This document shows, one piece after another, positions 52,549-60,996 of a stretch of 64,000 bases of DNA. Source of the stretch: Paenibacillus lemnae (GTDB lineage: Bacteria > Bacillota > Bacilli > Paenibacillales > Paenibacillaceae). The stretch's first letter is position 1, and the number at the start of each line of letters is the position of its first letter. The DNA is taken from contig NZ_JABBPN010000002.1 in the NCBI RefSeq assembly GCF_012933385.1, positions 62,001 through 126,000 on the forward strand, read 5' to 3'. Below the pieces are notes generated by a model. The model saw only the letters and a program-made list of their open reading frames with translations. It did no database searches and had not been told where the DNA came from. A program made the translations under genes and the position numbers.

Positions 52549-53792
52549 TCTTCCTCCTTCACAAGCCGTTCAGCCGCCAGAGACAGCAGCTGCCGGGCGA
52601 CCTCCTCCTTTGACATGAGCGGAAGATCCAGAACAAGACCTTGCGAATCAAACACACGCACTTCGTTGCTGTCACTGCGAAATCCTGCACCTGCTGTTGT
52701 CACATCATTCGCCACGATGAGGTCACATTTTTTCCTGCGCAGCTTGTCTGTCGCATACGCTTCAACATGATCTGTTTCTGCAGCAAATCCGATCAAAAAC
52801 TGGGTTGTTTTTTGCTGGCCGAGCGATTCGAGAATATCGGTTGTCTTGACCAGATCGAGTGTCATGGTGTCGCCTTTTTTCTTAAGCTTGGAACCCGCAG
52901 ACTGTGCCGGACGGTAATCCGCTACAGCTGCTGCCTTGATCACAATGTCGCTGTCTGGAAATTGCCGCATGACAGCCTCATACATATCCTGAGCGGATTC
53001 CACACTCTCTACGGAAATGCCTTCCGGTGGAGATACATCCGTGCGTGCCGTAATCAGTCTGACATCTGCACCCATTGCATGCGCTGCTTTTGCGAGGGCA
53101 AAACCCATTTTGCCGGAGGAATCATTGGTAATATAACGCACCGGATCTATACGCTCTACGGTCCCCCCCGCCGTCACAACGACCTTTTTACCTGCCAGCA
53201 GTCCTGGTTTGGCCGCAGCTGAGGCAGGAGCATGATTTGAACGCTCACGCTGTTGAAAGAAATCCTCTACCACCTGTACAATACTCTCCGGCTCTTCCAT
53301 TCTGCCTTTGCCAACATACCCGCAGGCAAGCAGCCCTTCACCGGGCTCGATCATGGACACACCACGGGAAACGAGGGTCTGCATATTCTCAACCACTGCA
53401 GGATGCGTGTACATATGTACATTCATTGCAGGAGAGATCATGACGGGCGCCGTGGTAGCCAGCAGCGTTGTTGTCAGCATATCATCGGCCAGACCATGAG
53501 CCATCTTCGCTATTGCATTCGCTGTAGCGGGCGCTACCAGCACAAGATCCGCCAGATCCGCCAGATGGATATGGGACACGACAGAAGGGTCTCTTTCGTC
53601 AAAAGTGTCGCTGTACACCGGGTTTTTCGTCAGTGACTGCAGGGTCAGCTCTGTAATGAACTGCTTGGCCGAAGATGTCATAATCACGTACACGTCCGCG
53701 CCTTTTTGAACAAGCTTGCTGCATAAGGAAGCCGCCTTGTACGCCGCAATACCTCCCGTCACTCCAAGCACAATCACTTTTCCTTTCAACAT
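52545..53792 (-). CDS. coaBC: Bifunctional phosphopantothenoylcysteine decarboxylase / synthetase CoaBC
   Basis: This is a 415-residue two-domain enzyme. The N-terminal flavin-dependent CoaC part (about 1-185) has GVTGGIAAYKAASL, catalytic His at SHIHLADLADL, and PAMNVHMYTHPAV with the conserved Asn. The C-terminal CoaB part has VTAGGTVERIDPVRYITN and a KKKGDTMTLDLVKTTDIL segment. It makes phosphopantetheine for coenzyme A. AGGGGG precedes the ATG. Two hairpins separate it from rpoZ, so it may begin a new transcript. Confidence 0.97.
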   Translation of the reverse strand: MLKGKVIVLGVTGGIAAYKAASLCSKLVQKGADVYVIMTSSAKQFITELTLQSLTKNPVYSDTFDERDPSVVSHIHLADLADLVLVAPATANAIAKMAHGLADDMLTTTLLATTAPVMISPAMNVHMYTHPAVVENMQTLVSRGVSMIEPGEGLLACGYVGKGRMEEPESIVQVVEDFFQQRERSNHAPASAAAKPGLLAGKKVVVTAGGTVERIDPVRYITNDSSGKMGFALAKAAHAMGADVRLITARTDVSPPEGISVESVESAQDMYEAVMRQFPDSDIVIKAAAVADYRPAQSAGSKLKKKGDTMTLDLVKTTDILESLGQQKTTQFLIGFAAETDHVEAYATDKLRRKKCDLIVANDVTTAGAGFRSDSNEVRVFDSQGLVLDLPLMSKEEVARQLLSLAAERLVKEED

Positions 53793-53829
53793 GACTGGAT
53801 CCCCCTGTTATTCGTATTGAAAACAGCAA

Positions 53830-53860
53830 AGAAGCAACCTCTGCCTTCAAAGCTGCTTCT
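53830..53860 (-). other. Hairpin in the coaBC leader
   Basis: AGAAGCA and TGCTTCT bracket an inner stem (CTTTG / CAGAG) around an AAGG loop. On the minus strand it is followed by TTTGCTGTTTT, so it may be a second terminator or attenuator just ahead of coaBC. Confidence 0.5.
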
Positions 53861-53863
53861 CCT

Positions 53864-53891
53864 CAAAAAAATAACAACCTTTCGGTTGTCA
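53864..53891 (-). terminator. Terminator after rpoZ
   Basis: On the minus strand ACAACC-GAAA-GGTTGT is followed by TATTTTTTT. The GAAA tetraloop and T-run make it a good intrinsic terminator of the remA-gmk-rpoZ unit. Confidence 0.8.
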
Positions 53892-53934
53892 CATTTTTGG
53901 AACGGTTTCCTATGAATCTTTTGCAACGAAGAGG

Positions 53935-54135
53935 TTATTCCTCTCCTTTAATGATCTTGACGTGATCTCCGTAAATCTCTTCAAGTGCCACACCAACATA
54001 CTTGTGTGACTTGGCATTTACGAGTTCCGTCTGCTTTCCTTCACGCAGCTGGCGGGCACGGCGGGAAGCCGCAACCACGAGCGAATACTTGCTGTCTACT
54101 TTGTGCATCATTTCATCAATTGAAGGATACAGCAT
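53935..54135 (-). CDS. rpoZ: RNA polymerase omega subunit
   Basis: This 66-residue protein has the RpoZ core: YPSIDEMMHKVDSKYSLVVAASRRARQL, then YVGVALEEIY. Omega stabilises the beta' subunit. AAAGGGGTG is about 8-10 nt from the ATG. It follows gmk by 47 nt and ends at the terminator described above. Confidence 0.96.
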   Translation of the reverse strand: MLYPSIDEMMHKVDSKYSLVVAASRRARQLREGKQTELVNAKSHKYVGVALEEIYGDHVKIIKGEE

Positions 54136-54182
54136 TCTTCCAACACCCCTTTAATGTGATTATCAATCCTATGCTTGTTGCT

Positions 54183-54764
54183 CTATCGCTGTGCTCTCAC
54201 TTTACAGTGTTCGGCAATAATGATAGATTCTATTCTTTTGCAAGCCTGGTTGATTTCATCATTAACAACTGCATAGTCATAATGCTTGATCAAATCCAGC
54301 TCGTCCACTGCAACCGACATCCGGTGATCGATGACAGCCTGAGTTTCCGTACCGCGTCCTACGATCCGGTCCTTCAGTTCATCCAGCGACGGCGGTGTCA
54401 GGAAAATGAAAATTCCTTCCGGAAATTTCTCTTTCACTTTCAGAGCACCCTGCACTTCAATTTCAAGAATGATATCCTTACCATTAGCAATCGTTTCCTC
54501 CACAAAATCGCGGGGAGTGCCGTAGTAGTTGCCTACATACTCGGCATATTCCAGCAGCTGGTCATTCTCAATCATGGAGAGAAATTGATCCCGGCCCTTG
54601 AAAAAATAGTTAATGCCATCCACCTCACCGAGACGCGGCTGGCGGGTTGTTGCAGAAACAGAATAAATCAGATCCGGAACACGGCTGCGCAGTGCACTGC
54701 ATACCGTTCCTTTTCCTACGCCCGACGGACCGGACAATACAATCAATAATCCCTTTGTAGACAT
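54183..54764 (-). CDS. gmk: Guanylate kinase
   Basis: This is an enzyme of 193 residues: P-loop [28 protein letters not shown] for GMP binding, GNYYGTPR, and the lid with GRGTETQ. It converts GMP to GDP. The frame is open to ATG 54776, 2 nt after the remA stop. ATG 54764 is preferred because GGGGAG precedes it, although spacing is short; the longer form would add only MGSI. Confidence 0.96.
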   Translation of the reverse strand: MSTKGLLIVLSGPSGVGKGTVCSALRSRVPDLIYSVSATTRQPRLGEVDGINYFFKGRDQFLSMIENDQLLEYAEYVGNYYGTPRDFVEETIANGKDIILEIEVQGALKVKEKFPEGIFIFLTPPSLDELKDRIVGRGTETQAVIDHRMSVAVDELDLIKHYDYAVVNDEINQACKRIESIIIAEHCKVRAQR

Positions 54765-54778
54765 AATACTCCCCATCT

Positions 54779-55039
54779 TTATTCGTCGTTGTCATCATCT
54801 TTACTGGATAGCCTGTGGGCAACCGTCTCGGGCTGCACTGCCGACAAGATGACATGATCGCTGTCCGTAATAATGACAGCTCTTGTACGGCGGCCGTATG
54901 TAGCATCAATCAGCATGTGGCGGTCTCTGGCTTCCTGAATGATCCGTTTGATCGGAGCAGATTCCGGGCTCACAATAGAAATGATGCGGTTGGCCGAAAC
55001 GATGTTTCCGAAGCCGATATTAATCAGTTTGATAGCCAT
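54779..55039 (-). CDS. remA: Extracellular matrix regulator RemA (DUF370)
   Basis: This DNA-binding protein of 86 residues is nearly identical in pattern to B. subtilis Rem[33 protein letters not shown] loop (here [13 protein letters not shown]), [19 protein letters not shown]. RemA forms a ring that activates biofilm matrix and osmoprotection genes. ATG 55039 with AGGGGGAG about 10 nt away gives the standard start; the frame is open to 55099. A GC-rich hairpin lies in its leader. Confidence 0.95.
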   Translation of the reverse strand: MAIKLINIGFGNIVSANRIISIVSPESAPIKRIIQEARDRHMLIDATYGRRTRAVIITDSDHVILSAVQPETVAHRLSSKDDDNDE

Positions 55040-55067
55040 ATTGCGGTTGCTCCCCCTATACACTTGA

Positions 55068-55093
55068 CTACCCTGGCCGGACAGGCCGGGTAG
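55068..55093 (-). other. GC-rich hairpin in the remA leader
   Basis: On the minus strand CTACCC-GGCC pairs with GGCC-A-GGGTAG around a TGTCC loop, about 28 nt before the remA ATG. There is no T-run, so it is not an intrinsic terminator for remA. It could stabilise the message or affect translation. Confidence 0.55.
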
Positions 55094-55144
55094 GTTCATT
55101 CTACGTTAGCGGTCAATCCATTGTACCATTGTAATTGATATTTA

Positions 55145-57016
55145 TTAATGAAACAAGGGGGATTCCCTGCGTCCGGACAACTCCCAAACGTACTGCGTTA
55201 ACTGTACGCTCATCTCATAAAACATAAACGGAGTCATTATATAGATTCCCTTAAAATGCTCTGCTGCCACGTCCAGCAGCTCTTTGCCGATTTGAACACC
55301 CATTTTTCGGCCTTCTTCACCTTCCAGGCCAGCCATGCGCTCCCGAACCTCATCCGACAGCTGGATGCCCGGCACCTCATTATGAAGATATTCCGCGTTC
55401 CGCCCACTGGCTAACGGCATAATCCCTACAAAAATCGGGATATCCAAATGTTTAGTCGCTTCTTTCATTCTTACTATTAATTCCGAATCATATACCGGCT
55501 GGGTCATAATATAATCCGCACCGCTGGCGATTTTTTTCTCCAGCCGCTGTACTGCTTTATCCAGATGCTTCACATTGGGGTTAAAGGCAGCGCCCACCAC
55601 AAAGTTCGCTTTCTGCTTCAGCGGTTTCCCCGAAAATGCCACACCCTCATTCAGCTGCTTGATCATACGGATGATTTCAAATGAAGTCAGATCGTAAACA
55701 GAGCTTGCTCCGGGGAGGTCACCGAACTTCGCCGGATCCCCTGTTACGGCCAGAACATGGTCGATGCCCAAGGCATCGAAGCCCATCATATGCGACTGGG
55801 TGCCGATCATATTGCGGTCACGGCACGCAATATGAATCAGGGGACGCAGCCCCACGCGAGACTGAACAAGATGTCCCAGCGCCATATTGCTCATCCGGGT
55901 AACCGCAAGTGAATTATCAGCAAGTGTCAAGGCATCAGCACCTGCACGTTTCAGCGCTTCAGCGCCCTTCATAAACTTGGTAATATCCAGATCCCGCGGC
56001 GGGTCCAATTCTACGATGACGGTGTGGCGTTCTTTGGCCAGATCCGCCAAGGTCGGCTCGCCCTTCCGCTCTTCCTGCACCGCATCCAGGTGTTCATGAA
56101 CCACAACCCGATCTGCCGTCATTTCCGGTGAAGGAAGCGGGGCCGGCTTGTAATCAGTCAGAGCAGCCGAGATTTCTGCGATATGCTCCGGCGTCGTTCC
56201 GCAGCAACCCCCGATCAATCTGGCTCCCATATCAGCAAACCGGACGGCCATCTGACCAAAATATTCCGGAGTAGCCCCATACCGGTATTCACCGTCCACG
56301 TAGTCTGCGATTCCTGCGTTTGGATATACAGATGCCGGAAGGCTCCGCATACCATCCAGCGTCTCCAGCGCTCTTGCCATTCCGTTAGGACCTGTGCGGC
56401 AGTTGAACCCGAACACATCGGCCCCGGCCTGGCTGACCATACGGAATGCATCGACCATCGTATACCCGTCGAGCGTGCGGGCAATATCCTCGACCGCAAA
56501 TTGGGCAATAACCGGCAGATCACTGGCCTGCCTCACGATCGAGAGGGCCATCAGCATCTCTTCTACATCATAAAAGGTTTCCAGCAGCAGGCCGTCTACA
56601 CCCTCCGTTAAAAGAGCATGAATCTGCTGTTCAAAATGCTGCTTGAGCTCTTCTGAGGAAATGTTGTTGCGTTTCCCGCCGCGGATAGATCCCACCGCAC
56701 CGACGACATAGCCCTGCTGGCCAGCCGCTTCCCGGGCAATCCGCACCCCCGCCCGGTTAATCTCTTCCACCTTGGCTTCAAGGCCATATTTAGACAGCTT
56801 GTCATAATTCGCTGAAAATGTATTACTTTCCAGTACATGAGCGCCTGCCTGAATGTACTGGCGATGCACATCTCCGATAACTTCCGGAGCTGTCAGATTG
56901 AGTTCCTCGTAGGATATTCCCACCGGAAATCCTTTTTGATATAGAAAAGTACCCATCGCTCCATCGCCGACCAGTACCCTGCTCTCCCATGCTTTCCGAA
57001 GATCCGGTTTCATCAT
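55145..57016 (-). CDS. Bifunctional homocysteine S-methyltransferase / methylenetetrahydrofolate reductase (YitJ-like)
   Basis: This 623-residue fusion has an N-terminal MetH-type homocysteine methyltransferase domain (about 1-290; DGAMGTFLYQKG, zinc-binding Cys in FNCRTGP and the GGCCGTTPEHI pair). The C-terminal MetF-type TIM barrel (about 320-620; VIVELDPPRD, LAVTGDPAKFGD, YIMTQPVYD) carries FAD. It reduces methylene-THF and contributes to methionine synthesis. A good GGGGG site precedes ATG 57016/57013. Its 103-bp upstream gap holds the dapF terminator and no S-box. It replaces yicC at this place relative to the B. subtilis order. Confidence 0.95.
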   Translation of the reverse strand: MMKPDLRKAWESRVLVGDGAMGTFLYQKGFPVGISYEELNLTAPEVIGDVHRQYIQAGAHVLESNTFSANYDKLSKYGLEAKVEEINRAGVRIAREAAGQQGYVVGAVGSIRGGKRNNISSEELKQHFEQQIHALLTEGVDGLLLETFYDVEEMLMALSIVRQASDLPVIAQFAVEDIARTLDGYTMVDAFRMVSQAGADVFGFNCRTGPNGMARALETLDGMRSLPASVYPNAGIADYVDGEYRYGATPEYFGQMAVRFADMGARLIGGCCGTTPEHIAEISAALTDYKPAPLPSPEMTADRVVVHEHLDAVQEERKGEPTLADLAKERHTVIVELDPPRDLDITKFMKGAEALKRAGADALTLADNSLAVTRMSNMALGHLVQSRVGLRPLIHIACRDRNMIGTQSHMMGFDALGIDHVLAVTGDPAKFGDLPGASSVYDLTSFEIIRMIKQLNEGVAFSGKPLKQKANFVVGAAFNPNVKHLDKAVQRLEKKIASGADYIMTQPVYDSELIVRMKEATKHLDIPIFVGIMPLASGRNAEYLHNEVPGIQLSDEVRERMAGLEGEEGRKMGVQIGKELLDVAAEHFKGIYIMTPFMFYEMSVQLTQYVWELSGRRESPLFH

Positions 57017-57075
57017 GCTCCCCCTGCCTGACAGTTATTTTCATCTAAATGTAACATACATAACACCAGAAGATA

Positions 57076-57111
57076 AAGAGACAAAGAGGAGGCCGGTACC
57101 CGGCCCCCTCT
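57076..57111 (-). terminator. Terminator after dapF
   Basis: On the minus strand AGAGGGGGCCGG pairs with CCGGCCTCCTCT (one mismatch) and is followed by TTGTCTCTTT. The stem is strong and the T-run is broken. Confidence 0.8.
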
Positions 57112-57119
57112 GCTTATGA

Positions 57120-57953
57120 TTACTTTGTCTTTCCTTCGAATACGAACGCCGCAGGTCCCGTCATATACACGTGGTTGTCATTCTCATCCCACTCTATGAA
57201 CAGGTCGCCTCCCTTCAGCGAGACAACAGCCGCCCGGTCGCTGAATCCGTTCAGCACGGAAGATACCAGTGTCGCACAGGCTCCTGTTCCGCAGGCGAGT
57301 GTCGGCCCTGCTCCCCGTTCCCAGACACGCATGTCGATATAATCCCGCTTCCGGACCGTGGCGAATTCCACATTGATTTTCTTCGGGAACAGCGGATGTT
57401 TCTCCAGCAGCGGCCCCCAGGTTCCCAGTTGGAAATTCACCGCGTCATCGACGTAGATCACACAATGGGGATTGCCCATCGATACAGCGGTGAAATGAAA
57501 TTCCCGGCCTCCGGCTTCCACCGGATGATTCAGCACCGGATTTGCCTCTACAGTAGTTGGCACCTTCAAGCCTTCCAGAACAGGCTCACCCATATCCACT
57601 CGAACGCTTGTGACGGCTCCGCCCTCCACCTGAAGTGTCAGTGCCTGTACTCCGGCTCCAAGTGTTTCCACGGTGATCTGCTCACGGGAAATATGTCCTT
57701 TATCATACACATATTTAGCTACACAGCGAATGGCGTTTCCACACTGTTCCGCTTCACTGCCGTCTGAGTTCATAATGCGCATTTTGAAATCTGCCCTATC
57801 TGAAGGCAATATATATACAAGCCCGTCTGCTCCGATTCCGAAAAACCGATTGCATAATTGTACAGCTCGTTCCGAAGCATCCGCAGGCAGTTCCTGTTCT
57901 CCGTATACGACGATAAAATCATTACCTAGTCCATGCATTTTCGTAAATTCCAT
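57120..57953 (-). CDS. dapF: Diaminopimelate epimerase
   Basis: This 277-residue protein has both catalytic cysteines: Cys71 in EQCGNAIRC and the second in TLACGTGACAT. The N-terminus MEFTKMHGLGNDFIVV and GNPHCVIYVDD are diagnostic. It converts LL- to meso-diaminopimelate for lysine and peptidoglycan. AAGGAA is about 7 nt before the ATG. It lies 74 nt downstream of the Ca2+-ATPase gene and ends in a terminator. Confidence 0.97.
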   Translation of the reverse strand: MEFTKMHGLGNDFIVVYGEQELPADASERAVQLCNRFFGIGADGLVYILPSDRADFKMRIMNSDGSEAEQCGNAIRCVAKYVYDKGHISREQITVETLGAGVQALTLQVEGGAVTSVRVDMGEPVLEGLKVPTTVEANPVLNHPVEAGGREFHFTAVSMGNPHCVIYVDDAVNFQLGTWGPLLEKHPLFPKKINVEFATVRKRDYIDMRVWERGAGPTLACGTGACATLVSSVLNGFSDRAAVVSLKGGDLFIEWDENDNHVYMTGPAAFVFEGKTK

Positions 57954-58027
57954 AACGTTATTCCTTCCCTTCCACGGCTGCTGATGAACCTCAGCATACC
58001 GCAGAAGGGCAGGATTTCAAATTTACT

Positions 58028-60814
58028 TTATGCCGAAAGGTTTGCACTTTTCACCATGCTGCGGCGGTTGCGATGACGACGTCCTCCCCAGACACTCCCT
58101 GCTCCCATAAGGAAGGTCGGGATCCCGGCAGCAACCAGGGTAATCGCCCACTCCCTGAGTCCCAGTGGAACGGTCTTAAAGATCGGCTGCAGTGCCTCGA
58201 TATACATGACACCCAGCATCAGCAGCACAGAGGACAGCACGGCAAGCACGAGATACTTGTTCTGCAGCGGATTCCGGTGAAAGACCGAGCGTGAGCTCCG
58301 GCAGTCGAAGACGTGAATCAGCTGCGCCATCACCAAGGTTGCAAATGCGACGGATTGAGCCTTTGCAAGCTGTCCAGGTGCATCCGGAGCATGCTGCAGC
58401 GTGAGCCAGAATGCCCCCAGCGTACAGAGACCGATCAGTACGCCGCGGCTAATAATTTTCCAGCCGAGTCTCCGGGCAAAAATGTTCTCCTTCGCTCCGC
58501 GCGGCTTGTGCTCCATCAGATCTTTTTCAGGCTGGTCTACACCGAGCGCCATCGCCGGCAGTCCGTCCGTTACGAGGTTGACCCACAGGATCTGAATGGG
58601 AACGAGCGGCATCGGCAGTCCCATCATCATCGCGAAAAACATGGTCAGAATCTCACCGACATTGGATGCGAGCAGGTAGCGGATGAACTTCCGAATATTT
58701 TCATAAATGCTCCGCCCCTCTTCGATTGCCGCCACGATGGTCGAGAAGTTATCGTCGCTGAGCACAAGCGCCGAAGCCTCTTTCGTTACATCGGTTCCCG
58801 TGATGCCCATGGAGATGCCGATATCCGCTGCCTTGATAGCCGGTGCATCATTCACTCCGTCCCCCGTCATGGCCACGACATGCCCCTTGCGCTGCAGCGA
58901 CTTTACGATCCGAAGCTTATGCTCCGGGGACACTCTTGCATAAACATAAGTCTGGTCCACTTTGGCATCCAGCTCTTTATCATCCAGTCGCGACAACTCT
59001 TGACCTGTCATCGACAATCCACCGCGAGGGATAATGCCCAGCTGGGAGGCGATCGCCTCCGCTGTCGTCCGGTGATCTCCCGTAATCATCACCGTCTTGA
59101 TGCCCGCTCTGCGGCATGTTGCGATGGCATCACGAACCTCGCGGCGCGGAGGATCAATCATGCCGGCAAGCCCGGCAAACACCAGCTGACACTCCGCCTC
59201 TTTCTCACTGGCAGGCTTGTCATGCGGACGAAGATCACGATATGCAAGTCCAAGCACACGGAGTGCGCCTGACGCCATCTCTTCATTCGCTGCCAGCACT
59301 TTTTGTCTCAGTGTGCCCGTAAGCGGTACGACATTGCCTTCCCAGAGGATGTAAGAGCAGGCATCCAGCAATACATCCGGTGCACCTTTCGTACACAGCA
59401 GCCGTCCGCCCTGATGACTGACAATCACAGACATCAGTTTGCGCTCGGAGTCAAAAGGAAACTCTTTGTCCCGTTGATAGGTCGCGGATAATGCAGCAGA
59501 TGACAAGCCCATCTTGCCCGCTAGCGTAAGCAGGGCACCTTCTGTGGGATCCCCCTTCAGCTCCCAGCTTGAAGCAGGGACTTCTTCCTTGCTCTTTTTC
59601 TTTGCTCTTGTCGCATCCGGTTTACTTTCATAAATCTCGGCGTTATTGCACAGACCGCTGATCTGCAGCAGGCGGCGGAGTGACTGGTCACTGCGCAGTT
59701 CAACCGGCTTCCCGTCCTTCAGAATATGGCCGGCTGGTTCATAGCCTTGTCCGGTTACTTCCATCATCCGTCCACCGGTCCATACCCGGGTCACCGTCAT
59801 TTTGTTCTGTGTCAGTGTACCCGTCTTGTCAGAACAAATGACAGAAGCGCATCCCAGCGTTTCTACGGAAGGGAGCTTCCGGACAATCGCTTTGCGCTTG
59901 ATCATGCGCTGAACTCCGAGTGCCAGGGCAATCGTTACAATGGCTGGCAGACCTTCCGGTATGGCCGCCACCGCCAGACTGACCCCGGCCAGAAACATGC
60001 CTGTCGCCGGCTGTCCGTGCAGAATACCGGCCACAACGACCATAATGGTCAAGGCGAGGGACACGCCGATCAAAATTTTCCCAAGCTGTTCCAGACGGTG
60101 CTGCAGTGGGGTTTCCTGTGTCTCCGTACTTTGGATCAGGTGCGCGATCTTGCCCATTTCCGTGTTCATGCCTGTATGAACGACAATGCCTTTCGCCGTG
60201 CCCCGGGTCACCATGGTGCCCATATACCCGATATTTTTACGGTCGCCAAGGGGCACATCCTTCTCCATGATGGATTCCGCATGCTTGTTCACCGGCAGGG
60301 ATTCTCCGGTCAGCGCCGATTCCTCCACACTGCAGCTGCTCGTCTCCAGCCACCTGACATCGGCAGGTATACGATCCCCGCTTTCGACGACAATAATATC
60401 TCCGGGCACCAGACCTTTTGCCGTAATGTGCACCACTTTGCCGTCTCTCAGTACCTTCGCACCCGGGGCAGAGAGCTGCTTCAGTGCTCGCAGAGAACGT
60501 TCTGCACGAAATTCCTGTACGAATCCGAGTACACCGTTGATGAGTATGATCGCTACAATCGTGATCGCGTCCAGATACTCGCCAAGGAGACCTGAAACAA
60601 GTGTGGCTCCCAGAAGTACAAGGACCATAAAATCCTTAAACTGGTTCAGGAACAACGTGAACGGTGAGATTTTCACCCCTTCTGACAGCTCATTTAATCC
60701 GTTGGTTTTGCGCCTTTGTTCTGCTTCCTCTTCGGTAAGGCCCTGCTTCGGATGTACCTGCATGACCTGCTGCAGCTCAGCGACATCCATCTGGTGCCAT
60801 TCCTTTTGTTCCAT
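58028..60814 (-). CDS. yloB: Calcium-translocating P-type ATPase (SERCA type, YloB-like)
   Basis: This is an ion pump of 928 residues: N-terminal cation-ATPase domain (LTEEEAEQRRKTNGLNEL), actuator ALTGES, helix M4 motif AAIPEGLPAIVT (the PEGL Ca2+ site), phosphorylation loop DKTGTLTQNK, and hinge MTGDGVNDAPA. M5/M6 motifs (GEILTMFFA, WVNLVTDGLPA) follow. It exports Ca2+ with ATP. The frame is open to 60877, but ATG 60814 has AAAGGAAG about 2-5 nt before it and the usual sequence. It is divergent from rqcH, as neighbours yloA/yloB are linked in B. subtilis (there co-directional). Confidence 0.95.
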   Translation of the reverse strand: MEQKEWHQMDVAELQQVMQVHPKQGLTEEEAEQRRKTNGLNELSEGVKISPFTLFLNQFKDFMVLVLLGATLVSGLLGEYLDAITIVAIILINGVLGFVQEFRAERSLRALKQLSAPGAKVLRDGKVVHITAKGLVPGDIIVVESGDRIPADVRWLETSSCSVEESALTGESLPVNKHAESIMEKDVPLGDRKNIGYMGTMVTRGTAKGIVVHTGMNTEMGKIAHLIQSTETQETPLQHRLEQLGKILIGVSLALTIMVVVAGILHGQPATGMFLAGVSLAVAAIPEGLPAIVTIALALGVQRMIKRKAIVRKLPSVETLGCASVICSDKTGTLTQNKMTVTRVWTGGRMMEVTGQGYEPAGHILKDGKPVELRSDQSLRRLLQISGLCNNAEIYESKPDATRAKKKSKEEVPASSWELKGDPTEGALLTLAGKMGLSSAALSATYQRDKEFPFDSERKLMSVIVSHQGGRLLCTKGAPDVLLDACSYILWEGNVVPLTGTLRQKVLAANEEMASGALRVLGLAYRDLRPHDKPASEKEAECQLVFAGLAGMIDPPRREVRDAIATCRRAGIKTVMITGDHRTTAEAIASQLGIIPRGGLSMTGQELSRLDDKELDAKVDQTYVYARVSPEHKLRIVKSLQRKGHVVAMTGDGVNDAPAIKAADIGISMGITGTDVTKEASALVLSDDNFSTIVAAIEEGRSIYENIRKFIRYLLASNVGEILTMFFAMMMGLPMPLVPIQILWVNLVTDGLPAMALGVDQPEKDLMEHKPRGAKENIFARRLGWKIISRGVLIGLCTLGAFWLTLQHAPDAPGQLAKAQSVAFATLVMAQLIHVFDCRSSRSVFHRNPLQNKYLVLAVLSSVLLMLGVMYIEALQPIFKTVPLGLREWAITLVAAGIPTFLMGAGSVWGGRRHRNRRSMVKSANLSA

Positions 60815-60996
60815 GCTTCCTTTCCCCTCCCGGTCGTTTCGCAAGTTCCGGCGGATGACAGCTTTTCCACCTCTCAACGTAAATGTATTCGGACAGGTTC
60901 ATAATTATCACAGAGAGGCCCCTTAAGTTTTTATCAGAAGTTATGTATCATAGAGGAGAACGCTATTTAGAGACATAAAGAATGGAGAATATAATT

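Noticed and set aside
58313..59272. Plus-strand frame of 319 codons opposite the Ca2+-ATPase
   Set aside because: It is rich in His, Arg and Cys, as expected for an antisense frame of a GC-rich coding region, and lacks a credible start signal.
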